Origin: Microvirga sp. BSC39
GTDB taxonomy: Bacteria > Pseudomonadota > Alphaproteobacteria > Rhizobiales > Beijerinckiaceae
DNA: 64,000 nt
Direction of reading: 5' to 3'
NCBI RefSeq assembly: GCF_000739015.1
Contig: NZ_JPUG01000059.1
Location: 1 to 64,000 of the forward strand
Shown: one piece after another, positions 1 through 11,090 of the stretch
Layout: each line of letters starts with the position of its first letter
How positions within the stretch are numbered: the stretch's first letter is position 1
The notes under the pieces: generated by a model
Told to the model about the DNA's origin: nothing
What the model saw: the letters and a program-made list of their open reading frames with translations, nothing else
Databases searched by the model: none
Program-made: the position numbers and the translations under genes

Positions 1-847
<847 letters not shown>

Positions 848-1025
848 AAGAATTTGATCTCGACTATAGTCACTACGCAAATTGACAGAGTACCTCCATA
901 CTCCAGCGTTTCCACTGAAGCGGTGTACTCACCAAAGCATAGAACTGGTCGATGTATCTTACAGCAGCTCGTAAAAGCTGCCCGCAAGGACACCGCCGCC
1001 TACGCTTCTCTTCCCCTCTCAACAA

Positions 1026-1037
1026 TGTCAAAGAGCA
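1026..1037 (-). promoter_or_regulatory. rrn boxA antitermination site
   Basis: The minus strand reads TGCTCTTTGACA, one base from the classic boxA TGCTCTTTAACA. It sits in the 16S leader between the promoter and the mature 5' end. By family knowledge it recruits the NusB/NusE antitermination complex to the nascent transcript. Confidence 0.75.
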
Positions 1038-1154
1038 AAATTCCCCGCCACCAAAGACGAAGAACAGAACCTCGAACCATCCTGCCGCTCGAAGCGCCAG
1101 GATCCTCAAGGCCCCGTCAGGCCAGCCACCTCAGTGGCCGCCGTCGATGAACCC

Positions 1155-1183
1155 TATTTAGTCAAAGCCCGGACCGGTGTCAA
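1155..1183 (-). promoter_or_regulatory. rrn promoter (sigma-70 type)
   Basis: On the minus strand, a perfect -35 TTGACA (1178-1183) is followed by exactly 17 bases and a -10 TAAATA (1155-1160). It lies about 300 nt upstream of the 16S 5' end, which gives a normal-length pre-16S leader. It is the best consensus promoter near the rRNA gene. Confidence 0.8.
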
Positions 1184-2024
1184 CAGCATTCGAAAAGAAT
1201 TTCGAAGAGTTTCTGAGATTTGCCGTCTCTAGAAAAGTGCAGACACAGCGATAGCCTTCACAGAAATGATGAAATTTCTGTGTTGTTCTTCAGCAAAAGA
1301 CATGAAATCTTCAGCTAATTTGCGGATTGTCGCCAGAGGAGCCGGATGAACGCTTCGAATGACCTTCGAACCTTCATCGCTCATGGAGTAGCCAAACACA
1401 CAGAGCTTCACCCTCAGAATCTGCCCCCGAGCCGTCAGGTCTCGAACTGCATGCGTCTGAAGGCGCAACATCGCTCCCAGGCAAGGGCTTAGGAACTGAT
1501 CGTCGCCGTGTCTAGAAAAGGACGCCTGCCTGCTCTCGCAGCGGCGCGGGAGAAGACACATAAGCGATCTCCCGGCGAATGCAAGGGAGATCTATCGCGC
1601 ATCCACAGAGCCTCATGCCGCAGGGTCCAATCGAGCTGATCGATCAAAATCCACGGGCAATGCAGAGGAGGCTTCGAAGCCTGCCAAACCGGCAGCGCCC
1701 ACAATAGATATCTGGTAACGGATCTCGAAAATCCAAGGGGTGAGCCAACGGGCGCTTCACCGGAATCGCTCATCAGGCAGCCTGGCGTCGGCTCCGGTCA
1801 TGCCGGGTTGGCACAAACACCAACTGCCAGTGCCAGTAGCACCAGCTGGACATTTCCGATGCCGGCGCCCCGCAGCAGACTGCCTCATCAGCAGCCGCAT
1901 CGGAGACGATGAACCGGCACTGCCTGCCCGGGCATCAACAAATCGCGTCTGATAACGCGCAGACGGCTCCGCGACATTGCTTGCAGCCATAGGTCTGAAC
2001 TCAATGTTAGGAAGGCAAAAGCTA
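1184..2024. other. Gene-poor stretch upstream of the rrn promoter
   Basis: Open frames exist here on both strands, but none has a recognisable product, a clear ribosome binding site or a consistent codon pattern. I see no RNA gene or repeat. The same holds for 2118-2583. Confidence 0.6.
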
Positions 2025-2117
2025 ATGACCACGCTGGCCGAGAGGTGCGCGCAAATCCGGCGTCGTCTCTCGGCTCGTGGCCGTCCTCCGGCCAAGCGCA
2101 AGATCGCAACCGGCTGA
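2025..2117 (+). CDS. Small basic peptide, possible gene remnant
   Basis: A 30-residue frame starts MTTLAERCAQIRRRL and ends in a basic tail, RPPAKRKIATG. A good Shine-Dalgarno, AGGAAGG, lies about 8 nt before the ATG. The product is strongly basic, with an amphipathic helix followed by an Arg/Lys-rich segment, as in DNA- or RNA-binding tails. No family recognised. It could be a remnant in an otherwise empty region. Confidence 0.3.
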   Translation: MTTLAERCAQIRRRLSARGRPPAKRKIATG

Positions 2118-2583
2118 ACCTCAGATGGGGACAACGCCCGGATTTGCAGGACGTTGGTCGAAACGGGCCTGAACGGAACCAGACCGCAAATGATCCGTCT
2201 GACCGGCATGTCGCATCACGAGCCGAAGCGCTCTAGATCCCGGCGCAACCGGAACTGCCATCCCTCAGGCCGTCCCCTCCCGGTGCCCAGGTCAGAGATC
2301 CTGGCCCGCGGCCCTGTGGCCGGCGCCATCGGCGTGACGGTCATGGCCCTGGCTGAGAAGCTGGGGCAGGCGTTCGCCAAACAACCGAGCTCCTACGTTC
2401 CAGCTCATATACTGGAGCGGCTACTTGGTCTGTCACACCGGGCCGATCACGAGCGGCTGCTGCTGAACTGGGCCATGCACGTGTGCCTGCCGCTCCTCGA
2501 TAACGGGCGCATGGAGCCTGTTCGCCGAACTAGACTTCGAGAACGAGGTTAGCGCCGCGGATTCCTGCTGTGACAGTGAGCAT

Positions 2584-3237
2584 TCAAACCGGCACCTTGG
2601 CTTGATCTGATCTTTCCCCCTCTGCAACAATTCGCAACATTTCGTCGGGAAGCGGTCTCTGAAGTTTTAGGGCTTCTTCAGTCGGTGCGTTGAGCCAGAC
2701 GTCATATTCCTCCGGCGTGGTCAGGATGACCGGCATCGCCTTCGGATGGATCGGCCCCACCACGCCATTCGGCTCTGATGTCAGAAATGAATAGAGCAGG
2801 TGTTCGCCTTCAACAGGATCAGCCTTCGTTCCACGTACGCCGGTCCATGGCCGCCAAATACCAGCAAACGCGGCAAGGGGGCGCTCTTCATTGAGGGCAA
2901 ACCAAACGGGTGTCTTTCGTGGACGAGTATCCTTGTATTCTGAGAACGATGTTAGGGGCACTAAGACGCGGTACTGTGGCTTGAGCCAGGCACGCCAGAA
3001 CGGCGAGGCAACATTCCGCACGTTCGTCACCGGATGATTGCCAACCTGCGGGGGAGGGGGGAAGCCCCAGCGCATCTGGATCAGCTCTCGCTCTCCATCA
3101 TGCATTCTGATGACCGGCGCCATCTGGTCCGGGAAAATTGCCGACAGGGGAGGGACGTTGCCCGCGCTGTCACGGGTCACGTTGAACGCCTGGCGCATCG
3201 CGGCTTGGGTGGCATAGGAACTATAGAGATTGCACAC
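2584..3237 (-). CDS. SOS response-associated peptidase family (SRAP/YedK/HMCES-like) protein
   Basis: SRAP proteins form a thiazolidine crosslink with abasic sites in single-stranded DNA through Cys2. The frame is open to an ATG at 3261, but I place the start at the GTG at 3235-3237. That start gives Met-Cys-Asn-Leu-Tyr, so Cys2 is exposed after Met removal, and AAAGG lies just upstream. Other conserved parts are the Asn-containing stretch (TNVRN, about residue 68), the active-site Glu in SFSEYK (about 96) and His in GPIHPKAMPVIL (about 157). The length (217 aa) is normal for the family. It is divergent to the helicase at 3447. Confidence 0.9.
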   Translation of the reverse strand: MCNLYSSYATQAAMRQAFNVTRDSAGNVPPLSAIFPDQMAPVIRMHDGERELIQMRWGFPPPPQVGNHPVTNVRNVASPFWRAWLKPQYRVLVPLTSFSEYKDTRPRKTPVWFALNEERPLAAFAGIWRPWTGVRGTKADPVEGEHLLYSFLTSEPNGVVGPIHPKAMPVILTTPEEYDVWLNAPTEEALKLQRPLPDEMLRIVAEGERSDQAKVPV

Positions 3238-3369
3238 GGGTGGAACCTTTCGTCTCGGCATCCTTGAGTTTTGTCTCGGTCCGGCAACTGTGTCGCTGTG
3301 AACCTGACAATAACCGCTGCCTCGCGCAACCCTCTGGAGTATAATCAGAGCTCCTAACCGGCGGCGTTT

Positions 3370-3385
3370 ATGATTTGCGAATCAT
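3370..3385. repeat. Short perfect inverted repeat in divergent promoter region
   Basis: ATGATT-TGCG-AATCAT, a 6-bp perfect palindrome, lies 60 nt before the helicase start and between the two divergent genes. It could be an operator, but nothing identifies a regulator. Confidence 0.3.
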
Positions 3386-3446
3386 GATGCGCGGCTTGCC
3401 CGATCCGCCCTTCTGATTTTTCGATTGTTTCTCAAGAATTTGACTG

Positions 3447-6344
3447 ATGCGGCCCTCTTCGAATTCCTCTGATGCTTTGTCCCAAACGTCTGTTCCGGCG
3501 CTGTCCCGAAGGATCGGTGACAAGCAGGCAGAGCCCTATCAAGCCCGGATTGCCGCGTCAGTACGAGAAGCCATTCAGCGTGGACGCTCGGGCGCGGTCT
3601 TAGCTCCCACGGGAAGCGGCAAGAGCCTGCTTGCGGCCGGTGCGGCAGAGGACGCGGTATCCCTCAGCAAGCCGATCCTGGTCCTGCATCCTGACGTCTC
3701 CCTGCTGCGCCAGAACTATGCCCAGTTCCAGACCGTTCCCGCGGTGAAGAGCGCGCAAACAGCATTCTACGTTGCCAAGAACGAATCCATCGGCGACAGC
3801 CCGATGCTGCGTAATTCGCTGGATGCTGACGTCATCCCTGCGACGAACATGTCGCTGGTCAACAAGCTCGATGACGAGGACTTCCTGCGCTCCCTCGATC
3901 GCTTCGGCAAGAGGGGAGGAGTCGTCCTCATCGACGAGGGCCATAAGGCCGCGGCGGACGAGCTCGCAAGAGTCCTCTCTCGCGTCGCTCTTGCCGGCGG
4001 CTCGGGTATTGTTCTGACCGCCACACCATTCAGGACCGACGGCAAGGATCCGCTGGACGCTTTCGGCGCCAGCATCGAGCACGACCTGATCGACGTTGCC
4101 ACCTATGACGAGGTCCTGGCGACGGGCCGCACGGTTCCCACCAGGTTTGACATCGCCACCGGTGAGTTCGAGGCTCACCTGGGTACGGATGCGGTCCGGC
4201 TCATCGAGAGGGCATTTCTCGCGCTGCTGGCCGAGAACAAGTCGGTCGATCAGGCCTCCCAGCAGGCGTTCTCCCGGTTCTTCAAGGAAGGGGCCAGTGA
4301 GGGCGACAAGGCGATTGCCGCCCTCATCGTGGCGGCTGTTGCTCGGATCTGGGCCAAGCGTGCAGCCAACTCCACCCTGGCGATGATCCATTGCGACAGC
4401 GTAGAGTTCGCCAAGGAGCTCTCCAGCTACCTGGCTCAAGAAAAGCTCCCTCCCAGGCATGAAAGGGCAGAGGAGAAGCCCCGCGTGGCCTTTGTGGTGG
4501 CCGGCGAAATCCGGATCTGGCGCAACGGCGCCGAGGAGGGGCTGAAAGAGGGCGAGCCCGTCGGTCGCAAGATCAAACGCGACGATCTCCTCGACGCGGC
4601 CCGTGCCGGCGGCTTCGACATTCTGGTCAACGTGAATGCTCTTGGCGTTGGTACCGACGTTCCCCAGACAGACCTCAACATCCTGGCCTGCCAAGAGCGT
4701 TCCATCGGACCGGTAAAGCAGATCAGCGGGCGAGGCGAACGCGCTCACAAGATTTCCGGCAAGACACACCAAGTCCTCGTTGATGTCGGCAACTCGATCC
4801 TGCGCATATTCAGCGACATCGACGCCATGCGCCGGAACGATCCGGAGCGCTGCCGCCGCCAGGTCCGCGGGCTAGCGGCTCCGATCCGGGAGCAGTTCGA
4901 GGCTTGGTTCGACAAGGATCCCAGCCTTCGCGAGCAGATCGAGGAGCGCCAGCGTCAAATCCGGCTGCGGATGGGCGAGGGCGACAGCGAGCAGTACGAC
5001 GATCCTCTCGACCCGACCATGGAGATCGGCGAGGAGGAAACCCTCCCGGTGCCAAAGCCTTTCGCCCGCGGTCTCATGACCACTGGCATGCGCCGCTACG
5101 ACTCCGAGACCAAGAAGTTCTCCAGCCGTGTAGCCCTGTTCTGCGATCTGCAGGAGTTCGGCCTGTTCGACCAGGACACTGCCCCGGACCTTCCACGCTG
5201 GCTGGTAGCCACGCACGATGAGCGAACGGGTGCCCAGCAGGCGTTCCTGTGCAAGACGCAGGACGTCGCCCGTAAGTATGTCGCCTTCGTGGGCATTCGG
5301 CACGATGGCGATTATGAGAGCGCCAGCCCGACCGACAAGCAGCGCAAGTTCCTGAAGAGCCTACAGCAGGCGCGGCCTCTGGCCTTGCCCTGGCTCACTG
5401 GCTTTGCCGACCCGTCCAGCGCGACCCACATGTCAGCCGCTATCGATCTCCTGAAGGACAAGGCGGCGCTCCTGGCCAGGTTGCTCAACATCGCTGCAAC
5501 CCGTCTGATCGAGCGTGCTACGGGCGCTCACAGCCTCCGGACCGACCTGCGCTCGGTTGTCTTGGATCGCCCCAACCAGCTCACGCCGCAGCGTCGCGAC
5601 CTACTCGCGGCCTATTGCCGGCTGCGCCAGCGCTTTGCCGACCTTTACCCTTATGCCGTCGGCGGCAAGGCCACGGCTTTTTCCATCACCACCTTCGACC
5701 CGTCGGTCCTTCCCGAAATCAAGGAAATCGTGGCAAACACGAGCATCCGCTTCTTCATTATCGACAACGCGGAGAAGGAAGAGCAACTCCGCCCCAGCCT
5801 GGCCGAGGGACTGATCAAGTCATCGATTGTGGCGGTCGGCCCTAAGGGGCCTACCGAGCAGTGGATCCGGCAGAAGGCAGGCTTTGGTCGGCACGATGAA
5901 GCGGCTCGGGCGCGGGAGCAGATCTTCCGACAGGCTCTCCACGACCTTGCCGATGGTCCGCTCACCAGGGACCACTCCCTGAGCATCACGCTATCCCGCA
6001 CCGAGTATCTTGAGATCGCCGCTGCCACACCAGGCAAGGAGCTCGTTCGCGCTATGCCATCGGCCGTGATGAACCTGCTGCTCTTGACTGGTGGGGAGAG
6101 CGGATCACCGCTGCCCGAGGAGCAGGTGGGTCTGATCCAAGCGGCCATACCAAAGAACCGGACCGAACTCGCTGTCCCATTCTCGCTCCCGCGTCTGTGC
6201 GCCAGATATGCCCAGCAGCCGGTACCAGCACAGAAGAAGCTTCTGAAGGATCTGGAGAAAGCCGCCACATTCAAACGCAATCGGGACGCCTATCTTCAGG
6301 CACAATCAAGCATAGAGAGCCGGGCGCATCGGCTCCATGGTTGA
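3447..6344 (+). CDS. Large SF2 DEAD/DEAH-type helicase
   Basis: 965 residues. The N-terminal third is a superfamily 2 helicase core: Walker A PTGSGKS (about 54-60), DEGH box VLIDEGH (about 160-166), motif III TATPF (about 191-195) and motif VI QISGRGERAHK (about 425-435). The remaining ~500 residues have no domain I recognise and may bind nucleic acid or a partner. The start is the first ATG, with no strong Shine-Dalgarno. No restriction or nuclease partner is adjacent, so the role (repair, defence or RNA metabolism) is open. A second SF2 helicase of different architecture lies at 60.0-62.0 kb. Confidence 0.85.
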   Translation: MRPSSNSSDALSQTSVPALSRRIGDKQAEPYQARIAASVREAIQRGRSGAVLAPTGSGKSLLAAGAAEDAVSLSKPILVLHPDVSLLRQNYAQFQTVPAVKSAQTAFYVAKNESIGDSPMLRNSLDADVIPATNMSLVNKLDDEDFLRSLDRFGKRGGVVLIDEGHKAAADELARVLSRVALAGGSGIVLTATPFRTDGKDPLDAFGASIEHDLIDVATYDEVLATGRTVPTRFDIATGEFEAHLGTDAVRLIERAFLALLAENKSVDQASQQAFSRFFKEGASEGDKAIAALIVAAVARIWAKRAANSTLAMIHCDSVEFAKELSSYLAQEKLPPRHERAEEKPRVAFVVAGEIRIWRNGAEEGLKEGEPVGRKIKRDDLLDAARAGGFDILVNVNALGVGTDVPQTDLNILACQERSIGPVKQISGRGERAHKISGKTHQVLVDVGNSILRIFSDIDAMRRNDPERCRRQVRGLAAPIREQFEAWFDKDPSLREQIEERQRQIRLRMGEGDSEQYDDPLDPTMEIGEEETLPVPKPFARGLMTTGMRRYDSETKKFSSRVALFCDLQEFGLFDQDTAPDLPRWLVATHDERTGAQQAFLCKTQDVARKYVAFVGIRHDGDYESASPTDKQRKFLKSLQQARPLALPWLTGFADPSSATHMSAAIDLLKDKAALLARLLNIAATRLIERATGAHSLRTDLRSVVLDRPNQLTPQRRDLLAAYCRLRQRFADLYPYAVGGKATAFSITTFDPSVLPEIKEIVANTSIRFFIIDNAEKEEQLRPSLAEGLIKSSIVAVGPKGPTEQWIRQKAGFGRHDEAARAREQIFRQALHDLADGPLTRDHSLSITLSRTEYLEIAAATPGKELVRAMPSAVMNLLLLTGGESGSPLPEEQVGLIQAAIPKNRTELAVPFSLPRLCARYAQQPVPAQKKLLKDLEKAATFKRNRDAYLQAQSSIESRAHRLHG

Positions 6345-6560
6345 TACCGCCATGTGGAAGTTGCCATCTGATCTTGGCTGTGAACTCGTAAGCGCTCTAC
6401 TAAGGCATGGTCCAAAACCTACCTCTTTCGAGATAAGATTATTGTCTTGATTCCTCCGGGTGGGTCCCTCATAGGTAGTATTCCCGCGCGAAACATCCTG
6501 ATCCGCCCTGTCCCTTGCGACAGCAGGCCTTGGTAGCCCTTTCAGAGAGCGAACGTTCCT

Positions 6561-9500
6561 ATGGCAAGCACCATCTACCCGGCTCTGACGTTCACGAGCA
6601 TCGGAGGCTCCGCATGGAGCGATGGCATCGCCGAGGATGGGGAAGGCGGATCGTACAATCTGCCACTGGACATCCAGATCGGACTGCTTGGCACCAGTCC
6701 GGGCACGCCGATCGAGTGGAGAGACAACTACGAACTAGGAATGCCCCGCAATCAATTCACGGGGCTGACTACCTTCTGGGGACCCGACGGGTATTCGCCG
6801 TGGCAGGGCTTCTTCGTCAGAAGCAAGGACTCTTCCGCATTCCAGTTGGACAGTTTTCAGTGGTACGACTGGAACTATGAAGGCGCCGTGGTCACGGTCC
6901 AGGGCTTTCTGGACGGTGCTCAGGTTGCCCAATCCAGTTTCCAGGCGAATTTTGATGAATCTGTTGTGACGGTAAGCCTCGGCACTAACTTCGACCTGGT
7001 CGACGAGGTCCGCATCACCTACGCAACTACGGGCTACGGAACCATCAACAATCTGCAGATCGCGAGTGCCGATACTTTCGGTCCGTCGGTCACATCCCTC
7101 TCCGTGCCCGCGAACGGCAGCTACGTTCCTGGTCAATTGCTCGAGTTCCGGGTCAACTTCGATGAAGTTGTATTGGTCAAAGACAATGGAGGTCGACCGC
7201 AACTGGTGCTGGTGATCGGCGAACAGACCGTTTACGCAGATTATGCTTTTGGTTCGGGATCAAGTGCTCTGGCCTTCCGTTACGCGGTGCAGCCGGGCCA
7301 GTTGGATGCAGATGGCATCACTATCTCGTCTCTCCAACTCAATGGTGCGACCCTCATCGACCTCGCCGGCAATGCCGCAACGCTGACCTTGAACAATGTC
7401 GGCTCCACATCTGGCGTGCTGGTTGACGGAGTGCCCCCGGCCAATGTGATCAGCAGCGCGGCCCTTTCAGCCGATACTGGGCAGTCGGCGACTGATTTCG
7501 TGACCCGCACGGCGGCGCAGAGCATCAGCGGTACTCTCTCAGGTCCCTTAGCTTCCGGCGATGCCGTTCACCTCTCTCTCGACAACGGCAGTACGTGGAT
7601 GGCCGCTGCCGCCTCCGTAGGCTCGAGCGTCTGGTCACTGGCAGGAGTCACGCTTTCTGGCAGCAACACCCTCCAGGTCAAAGTAACCGATGCTGCTGGC
7701 AACAGCGGCCCCGTTTACACTCGGGCCTATGTGCTCGATACCACGGCACCGACCGTGACGATCACCAGCAACCTGTCATCTCTCAAGATCGGTGAGACGG
7801 CGACGATCACCTTCACCTTCAGCGAGGATCCAGGTCAAACCTTCACATGGAACGGAACTGTCGGCGATGTGGTCGTCTCCGGAGGCACGCTCAGCGCGAT
7901 TTCCGGGAGTGGCACGACGCGGACGGCAACTTTCACGCCGGCAGCGGGGATCAATGGCGGCACAGCCACTATCGCGGTCGGCGCGGCATCCTATATTGAT
8001 ATGGCAGGAAACTTCGGAGGTGCAGGTGCGACGCCCAGCATCTCGTTTGATACGCTCCCTCCTGCCGCGCCTTCTGCCCCTGATCTGATCGATGCGAGTG
8101 ACAGCGGGATCTCGGTTGCCGACAACCTGACGAATGATACGACGCCGACCCTGACCGGCACCGCCGAAGCTGGCACGACCATTACCCTCTATGACGGCGC
8201 GACAGTGGTCGGCTCTGGTGTTGCGGTCGGCGGGGTTTGGTCTATCACCACAACCGGCCTGGCGAGCGGGGCGCACCAGATCACCGCAGTAGCGCGCGAT
8301 ACCGCGGGCAATGTCAGTAGCGTATCCTCATCCTTTGCCTTGACCATTGATACCAACGCGCCGATTGCCATTCCCTCGACCTCGACGCCAGCGGACGACG
8401 TGACGGAGATCCCGCCGGACAGCAAGATCGTTCTACGCTTTGATGGCCCGGTCGAGATCGGGCCGGGGGGCAGCATCATCCTGTACAACGTGACAGATGC
8501 GACAGCTCTCGAGACCATCGCCTCCGACTCAGCCAGGGTCAGCGGCTGGGGATCCGCGGCGCTGACGATTGACCCGTCTTCCCGCTTGCCAGGAGGAAAG
8601 ACCATTGCTGTGATGTGGAGCGGTTCGGCTTTCCAGGATCGGGCGGGCAACTTTGTCGCTGCGAATGCCACCGACACGTTCTACAACTTTACCGTCAAGC
8701 CGGATCCGGTGGCTCCCACGGCCACCAACCTGACACAGACTGTCGGCTTCCTGGAAGATGGCGGACCTGTTGCCCTGGGTGACATCGTCATCATGGACCC
8801 GGATTGCGGGGAGACAGTCACTGCGACGCTGGCGCTGAGCAATCCGACTGCAGGCTCTCTCCGCTCTGGAACGTACGGATCGGCCGTATCAAGCTTCAAT
8901 GCGACAACAGGCGTGTGGACCGTCACCGGATCGCTCGCGGACGTGAACGCAGCTCTCGCGGATGTTGCCTTCACGCCGTCACCTGATTGGAGCCAAACGG
9001 TCACGATCGCCACTCGGATCAGGGATGCCACCGGGACAGGGCCGGCCGACGGCATCATCACGCTGATTGCAACTCCGCGCAATGATGCACCAACTTCAGG
9101 CAACGGCACCCTGACCCTGCTCGAAGATAGTCAGTATGTCATCGAGATTGCGGACTTCGCATTTGCGGACCCTGTCGATGCACCTGCGCCGAATGCCATT
9201 CTCTCGATCATAATCGACGCTCTCCAGGATCGAGGTGCCCTGGCGCTGAACGGAGCAGCCGTTGTGGCCGGGCAGGAGATCAGCGGTGCCGACATCACCC
9301 GCGGAAAGCTGGTTTTCACCCCAGGCACCGTTGAGAATGGAGCTGGCTCGTCGTACGGCAGCTTCACGTTCCGTGTAAGAGACAACGGCGGCACCGCGAA
9401 TGGCGGCATCAACACGTCTGCGCAATACACGATGCGTATCGACGTGACGGCAGTGAACGACCCTGCTGTTGTCGGAGGTGACATAGTTGGATCCGTCAAG

Positions 9501-10505
9501 GAGCACGTCGTCACCATAGCCACGGGCGTGGTGACGGTCTCCGATGTGGACACGGGCGAGGCAAGCTTTGAAGCCATGGCCGATACGCGCGGCACTTACG
9601 GCACGTTCTTCTTCGATCACCTGACGGGCCGATGGACCTACCTGCTCGATATCAGCAACCCGGCTGTCCAATCGCTCGAGGACAGCGAGGTCAGGCAGGA
9701 GACTTTCACGGTCAAGACCATCGATGGCACTGAGCAGATCATCGCTGTTCTGGTCAACGGCACCAGCGACACCAACGGGACAGATGGAAATCAGACAATT
9801 TCGGGAGGAGCTGGTCAGGATATCCTCTTCGGTGGCGCAGGCTCCGACCGCCTGTTTGGGCGCGCCGGAAACGATCGCCTCGATGGTGGCTCCGGCAACG
9901 ATAGCGTGTTCGGCGGGTCCGGCAATGATAGGGTCTACGGCGGCAGCGGGAACGACAGGGTTTCCGGTGGGAACGGCACCGACAAAGCCTATGGCGGAGC
10001 AGGGCATGATCATGTCTATGGGAATGCTGGGAGCGATCGGCTCTATGGGGATGCTGGTAACGACCGCCTTTCCGGCGGGGCAGGTCATGACATCATCATG
10101 GGCGGCAGCGGCCGTGACACCATCAGCGGTGGCTCGGGCGATGATCGGATCTATGGCGGCTTAGGCGCCGATATCCTCAGTGGTGGGGCAGGCCGGGACT
10201 CCTTCGTGTTTGACACTAAGCTCGGCAAGGGTGAGGCCGATACGATCCAGGGGTTCAACCCATGGGAGGACAGAATCCTCCTCGATAACGCCATCTTCAA
10301 GAGTGTCGGCGGCCGCGGAGGACTCGATTGGAACGCGTTCCAGTGGGGTGATAAAGCGATCGGTGCCGAGGTGCGCGTCCTTTACGACTTTGCAACGGGC
10401 GCACTGTTGTATGATGCCGACGGGAATGGGTCGGGTGCGGCGGTGAAGTTTGCTAAGATCGACCCATGGCTATGGCTCACATATGACACCTTCAGGATTA
10501 TCTAA
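6561..10505 (+). CDS. Giant secreted RTX protein with Ig-like and VCBS/cadherin-like repeats
   Basis: 1314 residues without a classical signal peptide. An N-terminal ~170-residue region is followed by repeated Ig-like modules (about 170-720) with phrases such as VTDAAGNSGPVY and AVARDTAGNVSS. VCBS/cadherin-like modules follow (about 720-1070), then at least a dozen Ca2+-binding RTX nonapeptides of the GGxGxD type (about 1083-1215) and a C-terminal tail. By family knowledge such proteins leave through type I secretion using the C-terminus, fold on external calcium and act as adhesins or biofilm matrix proteins. No type I exporter genes are nearby. It is apparently monocistronic. Confidence 0.88.
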   Translation: MASTIYPALTFTSIGGSAWSDGIAEDGEGGSYNLPLDIQIGLLGTSPGTPIEWRDNYELGMPRNQFTGLTTFWGPDGYSPWQGFFVRSKDSSAFQLDSFQWYDWNYEGAVVTVQGFLDGAQVAQSSFQANFDESVVTVSLGTNFDLVDEVRITYATTGYGTINNLQIASADTFGPSVTSLSVPANGSYVPGQLLEFRVNFDEVVLVKDNGGRPQLVLVIGEQTVYADYAFGSGSSALAFRYAVQPGQLDADGITISSLQLNGATLIDLAGNAATLTLNNVGSTSGVLVDGVPPANVISSAALSADTGQSATDFVTRTAAQSISGTLSGPLASGDAVHLSLDNGSTWMAAAASVGSSVWSLAGVTLSGSNTLQVKVTDAAGNSGPVYTRAYVLDTTAPTVTITSNLSSLKIGETATITFTFSEDPGQTFTWNGTVGDVVVSGGTLSAISGSGTTRTATFTPAAGINGGTATIAVGAASYIDMAGNFGGAGATPSISFDTLPPAAPSAPDLIDASDSGISVADNLTNDTTPTLTGTAEAGTTITLYDGATVVGSGVAVGGVWSITTTGLASGAHQITAVARDTAGNVSSVSSSFALTIDTNAPIAIPSTSTPADDVTEIPPDSKIVLRFDGPVEIGPGGSIILYNVTDATALETIASDSARVSGWGSAALTIDPSSRLPGGKTIAVMWSGSAFQDRAGNFVAANATDTFYNFTVKPDPVAPTATNLTQTVGFLEDGGPVALGDIVIMDPDCGETVTATLALSNPTAGSLRSGTYGSAVSSFNATTGVWTVTGSLADVNAALADVAFTPSPDWSQTVTIATRIRDATGTGPADGIITLIATPRNDAPTSGNGTLTLLEDSQYVIEIADFAFADPVDAPAPNAILSIIIDALQDRGALALNGAAVVAGQEISGADITRGKLVFTPGTVENGAGSSYGSFTFRVRDNGGTANGGINTSAQYTMRIDVTAVNDPAVVGGDIVGSVKEHVVTIATGVVTVSDVDTGEASFEAMADTRGTYGTFFFDHLTGRWTYLLDISNPAVQSLEDSEVRQETFTVKTIDGTEQIIAVLVNGTSDTNGTDGNQTISGGAGQDILFGGAGSDRLFGRAGNDRLDGGSGNDSVFGGSGNDRVYGGSGNDRVSGGNGTDKAYGGAGHDHVYGNAGSDRLYGDAGNDRLSGGAGHDIIMGGSGRDTISGGSGDDRIYGGLGADILSGGAGRDSFVFDTKLGKGEADTIQGFNPWEDRILLDNAIFKSVGGRGGLDWNAFQWGDKAIGAEVRVLYDFATGALLYDADGNGSGAAVKFAKIDPWLWLTYDTFRII

Positions 10506-10545
10506 GATTTCAGATAGTCCGGCATCGCTAGGAGCTACTTCGTCA

Positions 10546-10590
10546 TAAAAAGGCCCCAGCGGAGAGGGTAAGTGTTCTCCACCAGGGCCA
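10546..10590 (-). terminator. Intrinsic terminator of the SWIB gene
   Basis: Read leftward, a GGCCC/GGGCC stem with an inner GGAGA/TCTCC stem ends in TTTTTA. The T-run is on the minus strand, so it serves the minus-strand gene to the right. Confidence 0.65.
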
Positions 10591-10711
10591 GCTCCAAGCA
10601 TTGGGGGCTATGGAGATTGTACGGGCTGATACGCAACGCGCCCGTTGCCTGCAACATCAAACAGCCAAGCTTAACTATTCGTGCAGGTCAGCCTACCCGT
10701 ACAAGGGAATC

Positions 10712-10984
10712 TCAGGTGAGGTGCTGGGCGAAGTGCTTGTTCATCTCGAACATGCTGACCTTGTCCTTGCCACCAAAGACTGGCCGGAGCTTGTCATCGG
10801 CCAGGATCTCGCGCTTGTTCTCGGGGTTCTGAAGATTGTTCGCCTTGATGTACTCCCAGACCTTGCTCACCACTTCGGTGCGGGGCAGGGGAGACGAGCC
10901 GACAACGGCTGCCAACTCATTCGAGGGCTGCAGCGGCTTCGCCAGCGCCCCATTCGGCTTCTTGGTTTTGGTGGCTTCTGCCAT
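10712..10984 (-). CDS. SWIB/MDM2-domain protein
   Basis: 90 residues. A basic N-terminal ~17 residues is followed by a single SWIB/MDM2 fold: LAAVVGSSPLPRTEVVSKVW, then KANNLQNPENKREI and the C-terminal MFEMNKHFAQHL. Stand-alone SWIB proteins are common in Hyphomicrobiales and Chlamydiae and are thought to associate with chromatin or topoisomerases; the exact role is unknown. A strong AAGGAGA lies 6 nt before the ATG. It has its own terminator and is probably monocistronic. Confidence 0.9.
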   Translation of the reverse strand: MAEATKTKKPNGALAKPLQPSNELAAVVGSSPLPRTEVVSKVWEYIKANNLQNPENKREILADDKLRPVFGGKDKVSMFEMNKHFAQHLT

Positions 10985-11090
10985 TGTGAATCTCCTTTGT
11001 TACGCTGTACTTCCCCCCTGCAGGGGGAAAGGGGCCGGACCATTGCCGCTGAGGGTTGAACGATCGGATAATGGAGCTCTAGGCGCTCAC

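Noticed and set aside
1229..2552. Several open frames of 60-150 codons in the rrn upstream region.
   Set aside because: No ribosome binding sites, no recognisable sequence, mutually overlapping on both strands; typical of chance frames in high-GC DNA.
3600..4772. A 390-codon open frame on the minus strand inside the helicase gene.
   Set aside because: It is the shadow of the high-GC helicase frame, whose motifs are unmistakable on the plus strand.
3447..6344. A type I or type III restriction subunit.
   Set aside because: The helicase core is SF2, but no methylase, specificity subunit or endonuclease motif is in or beside the gene.
9800..10200. Tandem DNA repeats that might be a CRISPR or minisatellite.
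   Set aside because: They encode the RTX nonapeptides in frame and vary at the third codon position; there are no spacers. No CRISPR array was seen anywhere in the window.
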